Shown here piece after piece: positions 6,673 through 13,378 of a stretch of DNA of 24,832 bases. Origin of the DNA: a virus; the IMG/VR virus record IMGVR_UViG_3300045944_000063, positions 1-24,832 of that record; one strand, given 5' to 3'. The notes under the pieces were generated by a model. It was not told the origin of the DNA and did no database searches. It was given only the letters and a program-made list of their open reading frames with translations. The stretch's first letter is position 1. Each line of letters starts with the position of its first letter. The translations under genes were made by a program, and so were the position numbers.

Positions 6673-6918
6673 TTACTGGCCTTTCTTGCCGAGGCCGATC
6701 ATGTCGAGGATTTCATCACTGGAGCCCAGAGGTATGGCTGTAGGTTTAGTAGTCTTCTGGGCTTTCGCCATCTTATAATGGGCACGCTGGTTCCTCAGCT
6801 CGGTGATCATCAGCTCGATGTCAGCATCTGTCAGACTCTCGACGTCGGCTGCGAACAATTCATCGAGGCTACGAGGATTCGCCTGGGCTAGCGGACTTGA
6901 GGTAGGTTCTGAGTTCAT
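6673..6918 (-). CDS. Small phage protein, LDELFA-type, function unknown
   Basis: An 81-residue protein with a clear internal pattern: LDELFAADVESLTDADIELM followed by ITELRNQRAHYKMAKAQK, a predicted helical pair, and a lysine-rich tail ending DMIGLGKKGQ. Short proteins with this LDELF-LTD-DIE-LRxQR arrangement are, from general familiarity, frequent in phage replication clusters, and their role is not known to me. GAAAGGAA lies before the ATG in the spacing used by several other genes here. It overlaps the ribbon-helix-helix-like gene by 50 bases, and a 59-base gap separates it from the nuclease. Confidence 0.65.
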   Translation of the reverse strand: MNSEPTSSPLAQANPRSLDELFAADVESLTDADIELMITELRNQRAHYKMAKAQKTTKPTAIPLGSSDEILDMIGLGKKGQ

Positions 6919-7117
6919 CTGGAGTAATTCCTTTCACTTCGGTTTGGTGCTGGCGGAGGGACTCTTCTGCTTGGGTCAGAAATCGCCGCACGAGAGCACG
7001 GATGATGCTCGATGGACTGTGATCTGGGAAATAATGCTGTAGCCGTTCCAGATCACCTTTGAAGAGTATTACATGGTGCCTGTCTGTCTGTTCAAGTGTC
7101 CTCTTTCTCCTTACCAT
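6869..7117 (-). CDS. Ribbon-helix-helix-like small DNA-binding protein (candidate regulator)
   Basis: An 82-residue protein. After a basic start (MVRRKRTLEQTDR), residues ~14-48 follow the ribbon-helix-helix pattern: a short strand HHVILFKGD, a helix LERLQHYF, then the turn SPSSIIRALVRRFL. Proteins of this fold bind DNA as dimers and often repress their own operons or accompany replication proteins. The match is by pattern only. GGAG is seven bases upstream of the ATG, which overlaps the preceding gene by 26 bases. It is a candidate reader of the palindromic repeat at 8070 and 14081, but that is speculation. Confidence 0.55.
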   Translation of the reverse strand: MVRRKRTLEQTDRHHVILFKGDLERLQHYFPDHSPSSIIRALVRRFLTQAEESLRQHQTEVKGITPDELRTYLKSASPGESS

Positions 7118-7319
7118 TTGCTTTCTCCGGTTTAGCTGTTATCCAGAGTTCATGCTCCGGATCTAAAGGGCTTAATCTAAACTCTAGGTTAGCTAATTCG
7201 GGAATCCCCTCGCGTTCCCGATATAAAAGAACACGCAAACGCTGAGGATCGGAGCAGGGTACTGCTACCCCGATCCGATGCCTCAGTGCTTCATAGGCCA
7301 GATGAATGTAGCTGGCCAT
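7092..7319 (-). CDS. Small protein of unknown function
   Basis: A 75-residue protein with no recognised domain. It mixes a helical start (YIHLAYEALRHRIG) with a middle reading RLRVLLYREREGIPEL, the strand pair FRLSPLDPEHELWITAKPE and a charged tail. The layout would suit a small alpha/beta protein. The ATG lies seven bases before the end of the larger gene upstream (7327), and only a weak GAG precedes it, so translation is probably coupled. Confidence 0.55.
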   Translation of the reverse strand: MASYIHLAYEALRHRIGVAVPCSDPQRLRVLLYREREGIPELANLEFRLSPLDPEHELWITAKPEKANGKEKEDT

Positions 7320-7326
7320 CTAGGTG

Positions 7327-7929
7327 TTACTCAGCAGCCTCATCGACCGCTGCCGGTGCCTTGGCAAGTGCCCCAATGTCGAGACCCTTGACCGTGACCG
7401 ACCTCATCGAATCAAGGCGAGCCTGTGCAGCAGCCTCTACCTCGTCCCGATTGGCCTCCAAGACCTTGGTGTAGAGGACGTCGTACTTCGCGCTGTCCTC
7501 TTTCTTGAGCTTGGACGGCGAGAACCCATTCTCCTTGAGAGCCTTGTCCAGCATCTCAGTGACAATGGTCTCGATCTCCTTCTCCAGCGGGGTCTTGGCC
7601 CGACCTGTTCTGATTCCGAATTCGTACCCCGAGACGTACTCGTTGATCTGTTCTTGGAGTTCCGTAAATTCGGCCTCAGAAAGCGTCGTGACCTCGACCA
7701 CTGGAGTCATCTGCTCCACCTTGGCCTGTTTGATCTGCTCGTCAGTCCAGCCAGCCGCCTTGAGCTTAGCATTCCTGACAGTCGATGCCATGTTGTTGCG
7801 GATATTCTCGACAAGAAGCTGGTTCATCGCGGCTGCTTCATTTGCCTTGAGAACGTAACCCTCGTTGTAGGGGGCGTCGATCTCGAACTCTGTGCTCTGG
7901 ATCTGGAGCCGCTGTTTGCCGTTTGCCAT
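7327..7929 (-). CDS. Conserved-looking phage protein, ~200 aa, function unknown
   Basis: A 200-residue protein rich in alanine, glutamate and lysine. The N-terminal third has FEIDAPYNEGYVLKANEAAA then NQLLVENIRNNMA, a pattern I associate with a widespread phage protein of unknown role found near replication genes. A glutamate-rich middle and helices with DKALKENGFSPSKLKKED and EVEAAAQARLDSM follow. I start at ATG 7929, not 7959, because GGAAGG sits nine bases before it. It is the first gene after a 181-base gap carrying a good promoter (7982-8011) and the 20-base repeat (8070-8089), so it probably heads the replication operon. Confidence 0.65.
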   Translation of the reverse strand: MANGKQRLQIQSTEFEIDAPYNEGYVLKANEAAAMNQLLVENIRNNMASTVRNAKLKAAGWTDEQIKQAKVEQMTPVVEVTTLSEAEFTELQEQINEYVSGYEFGIRTGRAKTPLEKEIETIVTEMLDKALKENGFSPSKLKKEDSAKYDVLYTKVLEANRDEVEAAAQARLDSMRSVTVKGLDIGALAKAPAAVDEAAE

Positions 7930-7951
7930 TTCAGTTTTCCTTCCGTGATTT

Positions 7952-8032
7952 GGGCACAATGCCCGATTGGTGGCAAGGGAGAGTATGCGCCCGATTGGTT
8001 GGGATTGTCAAGCGATATTTGGCAATTTTGCC
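7952..8032. repeat. Short direct and inverted repeats around the 7982-8011 promoter
   Basis: The gap holds a direct repeat of CCCGATTGGT (7962-7971 and 7990-7999), a hairpin GGGCA-CAA-TGCCC (about 7952-7964) and an inverted repeat GGCAA-TT-TTGCC (8021-8032). They bracket the candidate promoter on both sides and could be operators. No protein can be assigned to them. Confidence 0.45.
7982..8011 (-). promoter_or_regulatory. Candidate sigma70-type promoter for the replication operon
   Basis: On the minus strand a perfect TTGACA (8006-8011) is followed after 18 bases by CATACT (7982-7987). It faces the gene starting at 7929 with a ~45-base leader. It is one of only two perfect TTGACA boxes I found in minus-strand gaps, each with an acceptable -10 box. 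Confidence 0.6.
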
Positions 8033-8069
8033 GTGTCGGGCGCATTTTCTTTCAGTTTTGGGTCCACGA

Positions 8070-8089
8070 TCACATGATGTGAAAGTGGG
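8070..8089 (-). repeat. Copy 1 of a 20-base repeat with palindromic core (candidate operator)
   Basis: On the plus strand this reads tcacatgatgtgaaagtggg, identical to 14081-14100. The first 13 bases form TCACAT-G-ATGTGA, two inverted arms around one base, as in operators for dimeric regulators. Here it lies ~60 bases upstream of the TTGACA box of the 7982-8011 promoter, in the largest gap of the left arm after the hub. Confidence 0.7.
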
Positions 8090-8110
8090 ACGTTAGCTTC
8101 GACCGATCTC

Positions 8111-8281
8111 CTACTCCTCGCCGCTCTCCTTGGTTATTATGTAGGCCGATAGGCGGAGAGTAGCTTCATCGATGGACTTCTTGATGTAGTCTCGCAGTTC
8201 GTCGTCGTCCTCGATACTGTCGTAGATGTTGTCACTAAGTTCTTCGAGAGAGTCGAGATAGTTCTGTAGATCTTCAAGCAT
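8111..8281 (-). CDS. Small acidic protein of unknown function
   Basis: Fifty-six residues, strongly acidic and helical (YLDSLEELSDNIYDSIEDDDEL, given only by its 40-base region here: residues 8-29), then a mixed helix ending ITKESGEE. No domain is recognised. I chose ATG 8281 over 8329 because GGAGG lies eight bases upstream and the longer form would overlap the preceding gene far more. The start overlaps the end of the 8274-8648 gene by eight bases. It is the last gene before the 181-base promoter gap. Confidence 0.55.
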   Translation of the reverse strand: MLEDLQNYLDSLEELSDNIYDSIEDDDELRDYIKKSIDEATLRLSAYIITKESGEE

Positions 8282-8648
8282 TAATCTTTCCTCCCTTACT
8301 AGCCAGGAACGCGAAGATTTGGTCAGCATTCATATCTCCAAACTGGGAATCTCGCCGGCTGGAACGGGCAGTCTTAGTTGGCTTGGGGATTCCGGCATTT
8401 GGACGCGGAACTCTAGTCCGAGCCTCCAGCATCTGTCCCTCAATCCGCGCAAGCGCTCCTTGGACTGCACCGACAATCGTGCTGGATTCTCCGGAGCCGT
8501 ATGTAGCACCAAGACTACTGCCGAACGGGTCCCGCACGTCGTAGCCAACTTTAAGACAGACTGCCCAGCCTCCGTGCCACTTGGAGTGGATGCTAACGAG
8601 TTCAATCCCATCAGGCAGATCGAACCGTATATCAATGGCGTGTACCAT
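8274..8648 (-). CDS. Protein of unknown function, 124 aa
   Basis: A two-part protein. Residues 1-75 look like a small alpha/beta fold (AIDIRFDLPDGIELVSIHSK then GWAVCLKVGYDVRDPFG). A basic proline/serine/arginine linker follows near residues 85-102, then a short C-terminal helix (NADQIFAFLASKGG). I prefer ATG 8648 to 8666 because the 41-codon gene upstream ends in TGA with the ATG one base later (TGACATG), typical of coupled genes, and GGAGG lies ten bases before it. Confidence 0.6.
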   Translation of the reverse strand: MVHAIDIRFDLPDGIELVSIHSKWHGGWAVCLKVGYDVRDPFGSSLGATYGSGESSTIVGAVQGALARIEGQMLEARTRVPRPNAGIPKPTKTARSSRRDSQFGDMNADQIFAFLASKGGKINA

Positions 8649-8649
8649 G

Positions 8650-8775
8650 TCACTGGGGCCTCCCATCTCTGTAGTGATCCTTGAGCCTCTCTTGTAGCTG
8701 TTCCAGCTCTAGGATAATTGCCCTTAGCCTGACAATTAACTGCCAGAACTCAGTTCCTTTCTTCGTGGTATCCAT
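8650..8775 (-). CDS. Very small helical protein (41 aa)
   Basis: A 41-codon frame: MDTTKKGTEF, then a heptad-like helix VRLRAIILELEQLQERLKD and a short tail GRPQ. It fills an otherwise uncoded stretch of ~75 bases. GGAG lies ten bases upstream of the ATG, the start overlaps the previous gene by 26 bases and the stop abuts the next start as TGACATG. These fit a real coupled gene, but the short length means chance cannot be excluded. Confidence 0.5.
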   Translation of the reverse strand: MDTTKKGTEFWQLIVRLRAIILELEQLQERLKDHYRDGRPQ

Positions 8776-8944
8776 AGGGTGCTTTCTCCAGTTGGTTTTC
8801 CCGGCAGATCCGCTGAACTCCACTCAAGTATTCAACCACATAGTTCAGCCGGCCCTTTTTACTGGTAAAGATCGCGCGGACCTCGCCGGGAATGTCGCCG
8901 CCGCGAATTACCTTCTCACCAATTTTAAATTTAGTATTTTCCAT
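8750..8944 (-). CDS. Small SH3-barrel-like protein, function unknown
   Basis: Sixty-four residues. The pattern FKIGEKVIRGGDIPGEVRAI, a lysine-rich turn, YVVEYLSGVQRICRENQLEKA is that of a small five-stranded barrel of the SH3 or KOW type (G-x-V turns and a final E-x-Q-L). Similar tiny proteins abound in phage early regions without known roles. I start at 8944 rather than 8953 because the upstream gene stops at TGA with the ATG just after it (TGAAATG) and GAGG is nine bases upstream. Confidence 0.6.
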   Translation of the reverse strand: MENTKFKIGEKVIRGGDIPGEVRAIFTSKKGRLNYVVEYLSGVQRICRENQLEKAPYGYHEERN

Positions 8945-8945
8945 T

Positions 8946-9143
8946 TCAGTCATCCTCTGCTCGAGTTACCATAAAGCCAAGCTTGAGGAACGCTGGCGCG
9001 ACTATTGTGAAGAACTCCGTTCTATCCATAATTTCGAACTCATCACCGAACCAGTCTGATCGCCAGACACGGACTTGATCTCCGTCGCCGTCCCTGTTGG
9101 GACGCCACTCAATTCCGGGTGGATTAAACTTAGCCTTCCTCAT
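8946..9143 (-). CDS. Small protein of unknown function
   Basis: Sixty-five residues, rich in tryptophan and aspartate at the front (GIEWRPNRDGDGDQVRVWRS), then EFFTIVAPAFLKLGFMVTRAEDD, a likely helix and strand. No family is recognised. The gene overlaps the helicase stop by 14 bases and its own stop runs into the next start, so it sits in a coupled series behind the helicase. Confidence 0.55.
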   Translation of the reverse strand: MRKAKFNPPGIEWRPNRDGDGDQVRVWRSDWFGDEFEIMDRTEFFTIVAPAFLKLGFMVTRAEDD

Positions 9144-10764
9144 CTTCTATCTCCGGTAGCTGATCGGCACATTGGTCTAGTTGAATCATGTAGAGCTTGT
9201 CTTTCGTGCGAGTTTCTATGACATACAGCAAGTTCTCCTCTTGGTGGAGGGCTCCCGGATAGCCCTGTTTGGCTTGCTTTAGAGCGTACTTTGAGGGGAG
9301 TCGGTGACTGTCGAGGTGCCACACCTCCTCCCACTCAAAGCCCTTCGACCGATGCCCACTAGTCAGTACGAGAGTGCCTTGGGACTTGTCGAAGATCGTG
9401 TCACAGAGTTCCATCGCCTCTCCGAGATTGGCGGACTCTATGATTATCATTCTGGCACACTCTTTCCGATCCCGGAGGGTCGAGGCTAGTTCGCCAGACC
9501 ATTTGCCGCCGGTCTTGTCCTTGGACTGGAGCCGTGTGAGTTCGTTATTAAACCAGATACCTAACCGGGTCAGGAGCTGGTCCTGTGGGATTGCTAGATC
9601 GGCTTTGGTTAGGTTCTGGCCGGTCTTGCCTGCGACCTTCTTGATGAGACCTTTGAGGTTCTTTGCCATGTCTTGGCCGTAGAAGGTAAAGCCTTTCTTG
9701 GAGCGGATGAGCGAGAACGCTAAAGCGACAAGAGGAGCATTATTGCGACAGATAACAGCACCAGATACTTCGGCCAGATTCCACTCGGCCTTGACCTCCA
9801 CGTGTCCATCACGGTTCCCTTCGAAGGCTTTGAACTCCGGATAATGTCCCTTCTGGCGTGCTGCCACCAGTTTGGGGCAGCGGAAGCTAGTTGCCAGTGG
9901 ATAGGGAGTCAAATCCAGACCCAACTGTGTCTCTGCTGCATGGGCCAAATTTGCCATAGAGTCCCGATCGGCTCCTCTGAACGCATAGATGGCCTGCTTC
10001 GGGTCGCCAACAGCAATCAGTTGACGCGGCTTGCAAAGCATCAGCTGTAGATGATTGGCTGGGCTGAGGTCTTGGGCTTCGTCCACCAGCACCACATCGA
10101 ACTGCGGGTAGGGGCAGAAGAAGCTGGTAGACATGTAGATCTGATCGTCGAAGTCGATCTTCTTGGCGAACGCCTGGTTGATCGACTTGACTAGGACGTC
10201 CTCCGACAGGTCTAGCATCTGCTCAACGCTCATCAGGCCGGTGTCCCAGTCCTCGATCACTAGGAACTCATCGAGGTAGGTTTCAGGATTGGCACCGACA
10301 AGGCGTGGTGCCCTGAAGCGCGCCTTGTCGGGGACCCAGTTATTCTGGCGCATCTTGTTCACGAACTTCCGAACTGTGGTCCAGCACGAGCCGTCCTCAT
10401 CCAATTGCCGGATGCGTGGCGCACGCTCCTTGAATGTCTCAGTCACTAGGGCTGCGACCTTACCCGTGTCTAGCGTTAGCTGGCCTCCGCGCTGCTTCAT
10501 CCACGCACCGTGCCCTAGTCCGTTGAGAGTCTTAATAACAAACGTGTCAGGTAAAGCAGCAGTGAGGTCATTGACAATGCGCTTATTAAAAGCAACAGCA
10601 AGGACGCTAGTCCCCACCAATTTAGGCGCGAGCATCTTGAGCGTGGTGGTTTTGGCAGACCCCGCACCTGCGATAGCCATGAATGATTCGCCGCGTGCTG
10701 CGGCTTCGATGATCGCCCTCTGCTCATCAGTGGGCTCCAGTTTCTTTTCAGTTTCCTGTAACAT
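9130..10764 (-). CDS. SF1 DNA helicase (UvrD/REP-like)
   Basis: A 544-residue ATP-driven DNA-unwinding enzyme of superfamily 1A. Motifs in order are: Q-motif DEQRAII (13-19); Walker A GAGSAKTT (33-40), where alanine stands in place of the usual glycine before the catalytic lysine; Walker B VDEAQD (227-232); motif III GDPKQAIYAFRG (253-264); motif IV region LATSFRCP; motif V SGHRSKGFEWEEV; and motif VI LLYVIETRTK. It is shorter than cellular UvrD (~720 residues), as is usual for phage versions. AAGAAAGGAAC lies before the ATG. It likely works with the polymerase in replication or with the nuclease and Sak4-like ATPase in recombination. Confidence 0.92.
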   Translation of the reverse strand: MLQETEKKLEPTDEQRAIIEAAARGESFMAIAGAGSAKTTTLKMLAPKLVGTSVLAVAFNKRIVNDLTAALPDTFVIKTLNGLGHGAWMKQRGGQLTLDTGKVAALVTETFKERAPRIRQLDEDGSCWTTVRKFVNKMRQNNWVPDKARFRAPRLVGANPETYLDEFLVIEDWDTGLMSVEQMLDLSEDVLVKSINQAFAKKIDFDDQIYMSTSFFCPYPQFDVVLVDEAQDLSPANHLQLMLCKPRQLIAVGDPKQAIYAFRGADRDSMANLAHAAETQLGLDLTPYPLATSFRCPKLVAARQKGHYPEFKAFEGNRDGHVEVKAEWNLAEVSGAVICRNNAPLVALAFSLIRSKKGFTFYGQDMAKNLKGLIKKVAGKTGQNLTKADLAIPQDQLLTRLGIWFNNELTRLQSKDKTGGKWSGELASTLRDRKECARMIIIESANLGEAMELCDTIFDKSQGTLVLTSGHRSKGFEWEEVWHLDSHRLPSKYALKQAKQGYPGALHQEENLLYVIETRTKDKLYMIQLDQCADQLPEIEDEEG

Positions 10765-11068
10765 TGTCGTTCCTTTCTTCTGTTGTTACTCCTTTGGGCA
10801 CGCGCTGGCGCTTGAGGAGGAAGTTGTAGAGATCGGGGATTAGTTCCCCGAACTCTTTGTACTGGTCCGCTCCGACCTGCCCTAATGGGTAGTCGAAAAA
10901 GACGGCCTCCAGCGAGACAATGGCTGAAACAAGCTGGAGGCCGGCGGAGAACGCACCTATCTGCTGATCAAGCGAGGTGACTGTCTCCGCTAAAGCCTTT
11001 ACATGGAAGGTTTGGTACGCTTGGTCACGCTTCCTGTAAACGCGTAGCTGTATAAAGAATGTTCTCAC
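10748..11068 (-). CDS. Protein of unknown function, 106 aa
   Basis: Begins at GTG 11068, which overlaps the preceding stop (GTGA), with GAGG ten bases upstream. The front (FFIQLRVYRKRDQAYQTFHV) looks like two strands of a beta hairpin. A long helix (SLDQQIGAFSAGLQLVSAIV) and the segment FFDYPLGQVGADQYKEF follow. There are no catalytic signatures. It lies directly upstream of the helicase with a 17-base overlap and may be co-translated with it. Confidence 0.55.
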   Translation of the reverse strand: MRTFFIQLRVYRKRDQAYQTFHVKALAETVTSLDQQIGAFSAGLQLVSAIVSLEAVFFDYPLGQVGADQYKEFGELIPDLYNFLLKRQRVPKGVTTEERNDNVTGN

Positions 11069-11529
11069 TCTTCGATTTCCTCAAAGATTGGGGTATGCTT
11101 CATATGGACCATCTTGCCAAAGATTGGATGGTCAATTGTACCTTCTGAATAGTCCATCCTTACGAAACGGACGTTAGGCCACTCGATAGCAGGCTCGATC
11201 TCCTGAGAACTGAAGTCACAGTCTGCAAAATCTCCATCGGGATAAGTCAAGCCCATTAGTACGGCGCGTCCAGCGATAGGCTGATCGTAGCCGCGTGGTT
11301 TCCAGAACGGGCCAGGGTCCAGCTGTAATAAGGCTTCATCGTCTACTACGAAGGCATCGGCTTTCGTGCGATCTAGATAGATGAACGTAGCTGTACCGTG
11401 GAATCCGCAGAGAGTCTTTATGTCAGCCATAGCATGAGCCTTGGCTACGTGGACCTCAAAGACAGCTTTGATCGCGGGGTCGATCATAACCCCGCGAAAA
11501 AAGCTGCGCGATTTGGCGCGCTTAGTCAT
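11065..11529 (-). CDS. Protein of unknown function, 154 aa (DUF3846-like layout)
   Basis: After a basic start comes IDPAIKAVFEVHVAKAHAMADI, then ATFIYLDRTKADAFVVDDEA and GYDQPIAGRAVLMGLTYPDG. The order of a short first domain, a 'D-N/D-D-E' turn and an 'I-x-G-x-A-V-x-x-G' strand recalls DUF3846 phage proteins, but I am not sure of the match. The start overlaps the previous stop as ATGA, so translation is coupled. No function is proposed. Confidence 0.55.
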   Translation of the reverse strand: MTKRAKSRSFFRGVMIDPAIKAVFEVHVAKAHAMADIKTLCGFHGTATFIYLDRTKADAFVVDDEALLQLDPGPFWKPRGYDQPIAGRAVLMGLTYPDGDFADCDFSSQEIEPAIEWPNVRFVRMDYSEGTIDHPIFGKMVHMKHTPIFEEIEE

Positions 11530-11804
11530 GGTGCAGGCTGCTCTACTGGTGGCTCCTCGACCGGAACCTCCTCAACCTCGACCTCTTCCTCGTCCTCATC
11601 ATCGGACTCCTCGTCATCGTCCTCGGAGCCGGGCTTGCCCTTCCCGATCCAGAACTCAGTGATCGGGACCATAAGTGTCAGGTAATATTCGTCCTGCGAA
11701 TCGGTTGCGAGATCCTCGGCGATCGCATACTTCGCAGGTCCAGTAATAAGGGTGACTTCGCGGGAGCCATAGGGCACCCCGAGCACTACATAGCGTTCAG
11801 TCAT
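11526..11804 (-). CDS. Small protein with very acidic tail
   Basis: Ninety-two residues. The first ~55 form a likely beta-rich unit (ERYVVLGVPYGSREVTLITG). Residues ~58-92 are an unbroken acidic, proline-ending tail with repeated EDDDEE and VEEVPVEEPP. Such tails act as DNA mimics or flexible linkers in some phage proteins, but nothing here decides it. GGAG is ten bases before the ATG. A 75-base gap with two hairpins separates it from the gene upstream. Confidence 0.55.
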   Translation of the reverse strand: MTERYVVLGVPYGSREVTLITGPAKYAIAEDLATDSQDEYYLTLMVPITEFWIGKGKPGSEDDDEESDDEDEEEVEVEEVPVEEPPVEQPAP

Positions 11805-11835
11805 TGTCGGTAGTCTCCGGTGGCAGAATCATCAG

Positions 11836-11874
11836 TAGCGGAATGCCAATCCGCTATAGGGGCCCTGAGGCCCC
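11836..11874. repeat. Two tandem hairpins in a gene gap
   Basis: TAGCGGA (11836-11842) pairs perfectly with TCCGCTA (11850-11856). Immediately beside it, GGGGCC (11859-11864) pairs with GGCCCC (11869-11874). On the minus strand no T run follows, so this is more likely an RNA processing or stability element, or a weak terminator, than a strong stop. A TTTC follows on the plus strand, where nothing is transcribed by design. Confidence 0.5.
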
Positions 11875-11879
11875 TTTCA

Positions 11880-12194
11880 TCATTTGTCCATCGCCTTTAT
11901 GAGCCGGGCTACATTAGTAGAGTGTAGTGCCAGCATGGTTATCTTGTGCTCTAGGTCTTTGGACCCGGCTGCGCTGATGAAGGTGTAGACCATTCGGTCC
12001 ATCGCCTGCATGCAGACTGTTGCGCCCTCTGCGTTTGAGAGCTGTCCGGTTTCCACGACCTGTATGCACATCTCGATCAGTGCTCCGGCGAGGCTATCGG
12101 CTATGTCGAATAGCTCGTCGTTGGTGCGGGGGTGCGCCGCCTTCGGCGGGACTCCACCGTGTCCACCTGCCCACGGAGATTCTTTGTTAGCCAT
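11880..12194 (-). CDS. Protein of unknown function, 104 aa
   Basis: A flexible glycine/proline-rich start (KESPWAGGHGGVPPKAAHP) is followed by an all-helical body (DELFDIADSLAGALIEMCIQ, then a cysteine/methionine-rich middle, and KITMLALHSTNVARLIKAM). No domain is recognised. AAGGA lies eight bases before the ATG, which overlaps the previous gene by eight bases. It is the last gene before the tandem hairpins. Confidence 0.55.
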   Translation of the reverse strand: MANKESPWAGGHGGVPPKAAHPRTNDELFDIADSLAGALIEMCIQVVETGQLSNAEGATVCMQAMDRMVYTFISAAGSKDLEHKITMLALHSTNVARLIKAMDK

Positions 12195-12582
12195 TGTCTA
12201 CTTCCTTTTCGATTTCGAGTTGTGCTTCGCGACGCTGCTTGAATGCTTCGTTTGTGCCCCGCTCTGAGTCACAATAGTCTTGGCAGAGCTTGTAGGTGTA
12301 GTTTGTGCGGATGACGTCCTTGACTGTCTGGGGCACTTGCTCGGTGCCGAGGACAAAGTCCATGAGGCCCATGAGGTAGCCCACGAGGGTAGGCTCTTGG
12401 CTGAAATACCAGTTGTCGATCCAGTGGGTGATTTCGTTGAAGGTGCGCTCTGAAGTGTGGCGGTCGTCGTTGGAGTCTGGTGCCCCGTCGTAGTCGTCGT
12501 GGTAGCAATGCCAATCAGCTCCTACAACGTTGGGCTCATAGTAGATGTGGAAGTGCCTGTAGGTCATGTCTAGTCGTGCCAT
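12187..12582 (-). CDS. Protein of unknown function, 131 aa
   Basis: Aromatic- and histidine-rich: YRHFHIYYEPNVVGADWHCY then HDDYDGAPDSNDDRH, a helix (EITHWIDNWYFSQEP) and a final charged helix (FKQRREAQLEIEKEV). The HCYHDDYDG stretch could bind metal, but no family is recognised. I start at ATG 12582 rather than 12693 because AAGAAAGGAAC, the leader shared by other genes here, lies nine bases upstream and the longer start would overlap the preceding gene widely. Confidence 0.6.
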   Translation of the reverse strand: MARLDMTYRHFHIYYEPNVVGADWHCYHDDYDGAPDSNDDRHTSERTFNEITHWIDNWYFSQEPTLVGYLMGLMDFVLGTEQVPQTVKDVIRTNYTYKLCQDYCDSERGTNEAFKQRREAQLEIEKEVDNG

Positions 12583-12598
12583 TGTCTGGGTTCCTTTC

Positions 12599-12883
12599 TT
12601 ATTTCTCTGTCTCAAGTGCTGTACTACGCTCCGCCTGGGCCTCGAACTCTGCCCAAGCCTTATCCCATGAGCCCTGCCCATGGAAATGCTCATACCAGCA
12701 TTTCACCGGGAAGCCCTCGACGCCTCCGAAAGAACAATAGAAGCTGAAGGCTTTGGGGTCCTTGACATGCTTCATCATGGCTGCGACTTCGCGATACTTC
12801 TTCTCGCCGAACCAGTTCACGATGTCGCACACCGCGTCGAATGCTGGTGCTGCGCGCTTGTTGTAGTCTACTTCACGATGCAT
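12599..12883 (-). CDS. Protein of unknown function, 94 aa
   Basis: A helical start (APAFDAVCDIVNWFGEKKYREV) is followed by FSFYCSFGGVEGFPVKCWYE and a final helix (WDKAWAEFEAQAERST). It has no known domain. The AAGAAAGGAAC leader lies seven bases before the ATG, and an 11-base overlap joins it to the preceding gene. A 16-base gap holding the next leader separates it from the following gene. Confidence 0.6.
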   Translation of the reverse strand: MHREVDYNKRAAPAFDAVCDIVNWFGEKKYREVAAMMKHVKDPKAFSFYCSFGGVEGFPVKCWYEHFHGQGSWDKAWAEFEAQAERSTALETEK

Positions 12884-13274
12884 CTGATAGTTCCTTTCTT
12901 ATGGTAGCTTCGATGGACTCTTTGTCAAAGGAGATTGGGCCTAGTTGGCGGAGAATTGCGTCCGCGTCCATGCCTCTAAGCTTGTTTGTGCGCTTGCGCT
13001 CCTCGATCTTCTGGAGCGTTTTGTCGGAGGGTGGAACCTTGGTGGCTGACAGAAGGCCCAGCCGTAGGATGGTATCGACGTCTAGGGCTTTCGCGTCTAG
13101 GTTCACGGCGTTGTCGCCCTTACCGGAATCGACTCGCTGAGAGTGGATGACGCGGACCACCTTGTCGAGCTGGGCGGCGGTCATAGGGGCTGACCAATGG
13201 GTCTTGCCGTGGACGTTGATCTGGAATTGCCACTTGCCGGTGACGGGATCGACCCGAGTCTGGAAGTAGAACAC
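12873..13274 (-). CDS. Protein of unknown function, 133 aa (GTG start)
   Basis: The protein begins FYFQTRVDPVTGKWQFQINV, a beta hairpin pair, then a helix with HWSAPMTAAQLDKVVRVI, a linker and a charged C-terminal helical part (TLQKIEERKRTNKLRGMDAD). No domain is recognised. I start it at GTG 13274 because AAGAAAGGAAC lies just upstream with an eight-base spacing. A perfect TTGACA promoter at 13323-13351 lies between this GTG and the alternative far TTG start at 13400, so the longer form would begin above the promoter. Confidence 0.6.
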   Translation of the reverse strand: MFYFQTRVDPVTGKWQFQINVHGKTHWSAPMTAAQLDKVVRVIHSQRVDSGKGDNAVNLDAKALDVDTILRLGLLSATKVPPSDKTLQKIEERKRTNKLRGMDADAILRQLGPISFDKESIEATIRKELSDAS

Positions 13275-13322
13275 CTGGAAGTTCCTTTCTTGGTGCGCGG
13301 TCAAAGTTCGACCGTCTTTGGA

Positions 13323-13351
13323 ATGGTACACCCATTTCGGGTAAATGTCAA
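13323..13351 (-). promoter_or_regulatory. Sigma70-type promoter for the 13274-11880 gene group
   Basis: On the minus strand TTGACA (13346-13351) is followed after 17 bases by TACCAT (13323-13328). It would start RNA near 13316, about 40 bases before the GTG at 13274. The spacer holds a small inverted repeat, ACCC-GAAAT-GGGT, which could serve as an operator. Confidence 0.6.
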
Positions 13352-13378
13352 GGGGTACAACCCAACTGCCGAAAATAA

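Noticed and set aside
7324-8082. 252-codon plus-strand frame across 7324-8082
   Set aside because: A shadow of the gene at 7327-7929. It would also read through the promoter gap and repeats.
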